Below, in pieces: positions 60,872-64,000 of a stretch of 64,000 nucleotides of DNA. Numbering within the stretch: the stretch's first letter is position 1; every line of letters begins with the position of its first letter. The stretch lies in NCBI RefSeq assembly GCF_026213295.1, contig NC_079428.1, positions 4,891,555 to 4,955,554 of the forward strand, in the 5' to 3' direction. Position numbers and translations under genes: made by a program. Source of the stretch: Gadus chalcogrammus. Its lineage: Eukaryota; Chordata; Actinopteri; Gadiformes; Gadidae. Under the pieces are notes generated by a model that saw only the letters and a program-made list of their open reading frames with translations, had not been told where the DNA came from and ran no database searches.

Positions 60872-61665
60872 GTTTGAGCATCATTCGTGTACACGGTATG
60901 CTCGTAGAAATCCGGCCCGACTACAGGCTTTGTGCGCACCGAGGAACAGGTTCACCGCCTCGGAGGCTCATCACCACCAGTGCAGGATTGCCCGGTTTTC
61001 TCCGGTGGAAATGAGCCGGACCACGCACGAAACGAAACTAATAATCCATCGATTATACTCCTATACTACCATCAATACCTGTGTAACAGCGACGACGACG
61101 GCGCGGTCCTAGAAAGGATCCATTATCTGGATTTTCCCTGGCAAGATGCAAATGCAATCGCACCCACATAGGTTTTAACGGGACCTTGTTTGTTGACCAG
61201 GATTGGTTTGAACGCACAATGAAAGACTCAGGCGCCGGCCAATCAGATTGCCGGGTTGGCGAGGGGCTTCCTGTTCCCAGGCGGCAGAGCGGCAGTCATA
61301 ACAATAGGCAGATACAAATAATGATTATGACTATATAATAACTAAACATAGCAATAGCGATGTTAATCCCTTTCGGTGCTTTTTTTTTATTAATAAGAAG
61401 TATGCTTATTAATAGAGAATTGTTGCATTGTTTTTTTTATTGTAACTGTCATATACTCTGTTCTAACAGACGGGCAGCCTGTTGATATTTGGTTTGGTTG
61501 TATTTTGGAGATCAAATCACCAAGACAATTATTATGTTTGACTATTAGTGTGCTGGCAGATCAAGGAAGTCAAGACAAGACACAAATACACATTGTACAC
61601 ATACACCCTTTGAATCCAATAGAAGTGATAATAGTAAAAAATATGTCATTGTTAGAGTAAGGGGT
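60872..61665. other. Gap between tspan5 and the TGF-beta-prodomain-like gene
   Basis: Should hold the tspan5 5' UTR and promoter (roughly 60872-61200, the more GC-rich part), then AT-rich sequence. No cysteine-rich growth-factor exon is visible in any frame. Confidence 0.55.
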
Positions 61666-61671
61666 TTTATT
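61666..61671 (-). terminator. Polyadenylation signal of the prodomain-like gene
   Basis: AATAAA on the - strand, 74 bases after the stop codon at 61745-61747. It suggests that the transcript ends here. Confidence 0.65.
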
Positions 61672-61744
61672 ATATGGGGGGGGGCACTGTCCTCTATGTA
61701 GCCCTGATTCTAGACCTATACACTGATCAGACCCCAGAAAGGCC

Positions 61745-62854
61745 TCAGTCTGTGACCAGGGCTGCGGGTGTCAAGGTGGAGGAGGGCGGCGGTGGGGTCT
61801 GGGTGTCGGGGTGAATCTCCCTGGGGTGCACGCGGTAGAGCACCAGCAGGGGCTCCCTGGGGGACCCCCGGGGGCCCAGAGAGTACAGGCTCTGGGTGAG
61901 GGCCTCGTGAAGCACCAGGCTCCCCCCCTCGTCGGTGTAGCGGAGCTGGAAGCCCACCGACGCCGCCGGCCCCAGGCTGATGGACCCCGGGGCCAGACGG
62001 CCCATGAGGGCGCCGGCGCGGAACACGTCGTAGCCCGTCGGCGGGCGGCGGTCCAGACGCAGCCGCCTCTCGTCCAACGCGACTCCCTCCCCCCCCCTGG
62101 TGGTGGTGGCCGGCTGGGGGGCGGCGGCGTGGGTGAGGCCGTGCAGGGCCACGCTCACACTCAAGGGGGAGGGGTGCAGGATTTTGCGGAACAGGACCAG
62201 TTCTGCCCCGCCAGGGAACGTGGACGGGTCGACACCGGTGAGGTTGAACCAGATCCAGCCGGGAGGCGCGCCCACTCCACCTGAATGCGGGGCGTGGTTA
62301 AGAAAATCTATTTAAAGATTGTTTTCGAAATTTTACATTGGATAAACAGTCCCCGATTTAGGACAATAACATTTAGTAGCATTGGATAACACAAACATTT
62401 TAGGATTTAGTTAGGATTTTAACTTTTTTATTCGGTTTTTCTTTTGGGGGGGAAGATACCTCTGCGTCCTGGCCAAACCCCTGGCTACACTTTTTTCCGC
62501 CTATGTTTTTAGTTTGAAACATTCTGCCAATGACAATAAACGAAACCACAACTTGGATCGATTACCAGGGACGCTCCGAAAGCTCTGTACCAGCGTGCCG
62601 TCCTCATCCTTCCAGTCCTGCGCTTCCAGCGTCTCCAATAGTTCATAAATCCGCCTCATGTAGGGATGCGGCCTGGCCTGGTGATGGCTAGCGGACACTT
62701 TGTCGATGTGTAGCATCTCCAGAATGGCCTTGTTCCGCTGCGGGTCGCTCTGCCTGCTAACCTGTCGCTCGACGAACAACAAAGCCGCGACCGATTCTAT
62801 TAATAATGATAATAACATAGAGATCAGTGTTGCGTTGCAAATTCCTCCTACCAT
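61745..62854 (-). CDS. Secreted TGF-beta-family prodomain-like protein without a growth-factor domain
   Basis: Two exons, 62854-62566 and 62280-61745, with a 285-base GT-AG intron and joining phase: 274 aa. The two-exon plan is common for BMP/GDF/nodal genes. Residues 1-26 form a signal peptide (MVGGICNATLISMLLSLLIE, then SVAALLF). Prodomain hallmarks follow: YMRRIYELLETL, DGTLVQSFRSV at the exon 1 end, WIWFNLTGVDPST and ELVLFRKILHPSPL at the exon 2 start, then FQLRYT and PREPLLVLYRVHPREI at the usual prodomain C-terminus. A stop follows about 22 residues later, after a Pro/Thr-rich tail. There is no RXXR furin site and no cystine-knot domain; an AATAAA comes 74 bases on. The closest subfamily (BMP, nodal, ADMP or GDF) is unresolved. 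It could instead be a truncated gene, or the mature exon could lie elsewhere or be missing. Confidence 0.7.
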
Positions 62855-64000
62855 TGTGTATTTGAAAGTGATCGTTCAACGCCTGCGACTGTTTCGGCCT
62901 GTGTTTTGTTTGATTTAAAAAAAACGGTCAAGAGATATCCAGTTTGGGTAGAGGTAGAGGCTTGGTAGACTGGGAGGGAATCGAACCAGGTGTTAATTGG
63001 TGTAAACAGGGAACTCCATGAGCTGTCATATCTGGTGGACAACCACCACAGTGAACTCCTGGAATTTCACTCCAGCTGCACAGCAGAGTGTGTGACTTTC
63101 GCTCAAAGTACACATGTTCAAATGTTATGAGATTTGGCTCAACATAACATATTTTATTTTGCGTAATTGGGCAGATAATAGACTATAAATATAATTATTA
63201 TTTAATTCAATCATATATGAAATAATTAAAAACTATAATTTCCTCAAGACTATGGTGCCATTTCCGACATTTGTTTTAGGATTAAAACGTAGCAATATAG
63301 AGCCACACAATCAGTGTGTTTGTCTTATTTTCTACAGTGAGACAGTTTGATATTATATGATACAACCTGGACTTATGTTTTCATTCACAGTATACTCGTA
63401 GTCGGCTGATCTAAGATGGATCTTAATAGAAATTAGAAATGTTACACATTGATAATATTGATTCGATAGGTGCCTCTATGTTTGCAGGGATTTACTGCCC
63501 TCTGGTGGCGTTATGGTGTAAACTGCATTGGCGGCCATTGTGTAGGCACTGGTAGGCAATTTGTCAAGTAAGGAAGTTTATTTGTACACCTCCCGGTCAC
63601 TGAGTTCACAGGGTGGGGTGCTTAACATTAATGTAATAAAATACAATAAAACACAGTCCATAGTAAAACGCAAAAATAGAACAAGATGGTGTGGCCAAAA
63701 GCCTTTCTAAAAAATATTTTCAGGGCGGTAAAGACATGCACTGCTCTCTTGCGGCCCATGGTGTTACAACTGCATTGGCGCCATCTGTGTAGTGTGACGT
63801 AATTTTTTATTTATCTAGGGGTGGTCTAAAGAAAGCAAATGTAGAGATAATTCAAAACGTCGCTTTCATTGGGAGATGTACAAAAGTCACAAAAAAGTAT
63901 AATTTGAGAAACTGAAATTTGGTTTCCTCAATGTACCCCATTTAACAGCACAAAAATCCCAAAAATTATGATTGGGAACTAGAAAATAGTAATCAGAATT
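62855..64000. other. Region upstream of the prodomain-like gene
   Basis: No gene seen. AT-rich, with two diverged copies of a short block (about 63493-63545 and 63740-63795, sharing AACTGCATTGGCG and TGTGTAG) and one CTCF-like motif. Confidence 0.5.
63495..63509 (-). promoter_or_regulatory. Candidate CTCF site (reverse orientation)
   Basis: On the - strand it reads GCCACCAGAGGGCAG, an excellent match to the CTCF core. It points towards the forward motif at 6065. Confidence 0.45.

Noticed and set aside
62848..63113. Upstream open frames before the prodomain-like gene
   Set aside because: They differ in frame or run into the gene upstream of its ATG. The signal peptide begins at 62854, so no upstream coding exon is needed.

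Overview
The window reads as nuclear DNA of a ray-finned fish. It has compact multi-exon vertebrate genes with GT-AG introns, teleost-type dispersed repeats, and a very high density of long (AC)n/(GT)n tracts. That microsatellite load resembles cod-like fishes (Gadiformes), but this is an inference from texture and not an identification. I assembled the gene models by hand from exon reading frames, splice sites and my knowledge of the protein families.

Layout from left to right: (1) trmt10a, + strand, seven coding exons, 897-3730, encodes a tRNA m1G9 methyltransferase. (2) An unidentified + strand gene with eight coding exons, 4275-10869, encodes about 272 aa rich in Ser, Arg and Pro. It has a PP1-docking-like RVSF motif and a ciliary-type X-box just upstream. 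(3) slc1a1, - strand, twelve coding exons, 25939 down to 14313, encodes the glutamate transporter EAAT3 (524 aa). (4) rap1gds1, + strand, fifteen coding exons, 29064-47866, encodes SmgGDS (607 aa, or 558 aa without the cassette exon). (5) tspan5, - strand, eight coding exons, 60871 down to 54724, encodes a 268-aa TspanC8 tetraspanin. (6) A two-exon - strand gene, 62854 down to 61745, encodes a secreted 274-aa protein that looks like a TGF-beta-family prodomain with no growth-factor domain behind it.

slc1a1 and rap1gds1 are head to head across about 3.1 kb. rap1gds1 and tspan5 are tail to tail, with candidate polyadenylation signals only about 105 bp apart. No shared pathway links these genes; this is ordinary vertebrate gene neighbourhood. 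trmt10a, rap1gds1 and tspan5 share one human chromosome region (4q22-q23), while SLC1A1 is on human 9p24.

Intergenic and intronic DNA is dominated by dinucleotide tracts, homopolymer C/G runs, TCTG arrays, several minisatellites, short non-autonomous dispersed repeats and palindromic elements. I found no CRISPR, operon, prokaryotic or viral features, and no convincing structural RNA gene. The strongest candidate for something undescribed is the prodomain-only TGF-beta-like gene. Next are the unidentified X-box gene and a 30-bp minisatellite that has multiplied the 5' splice site of a tspan5 exon.
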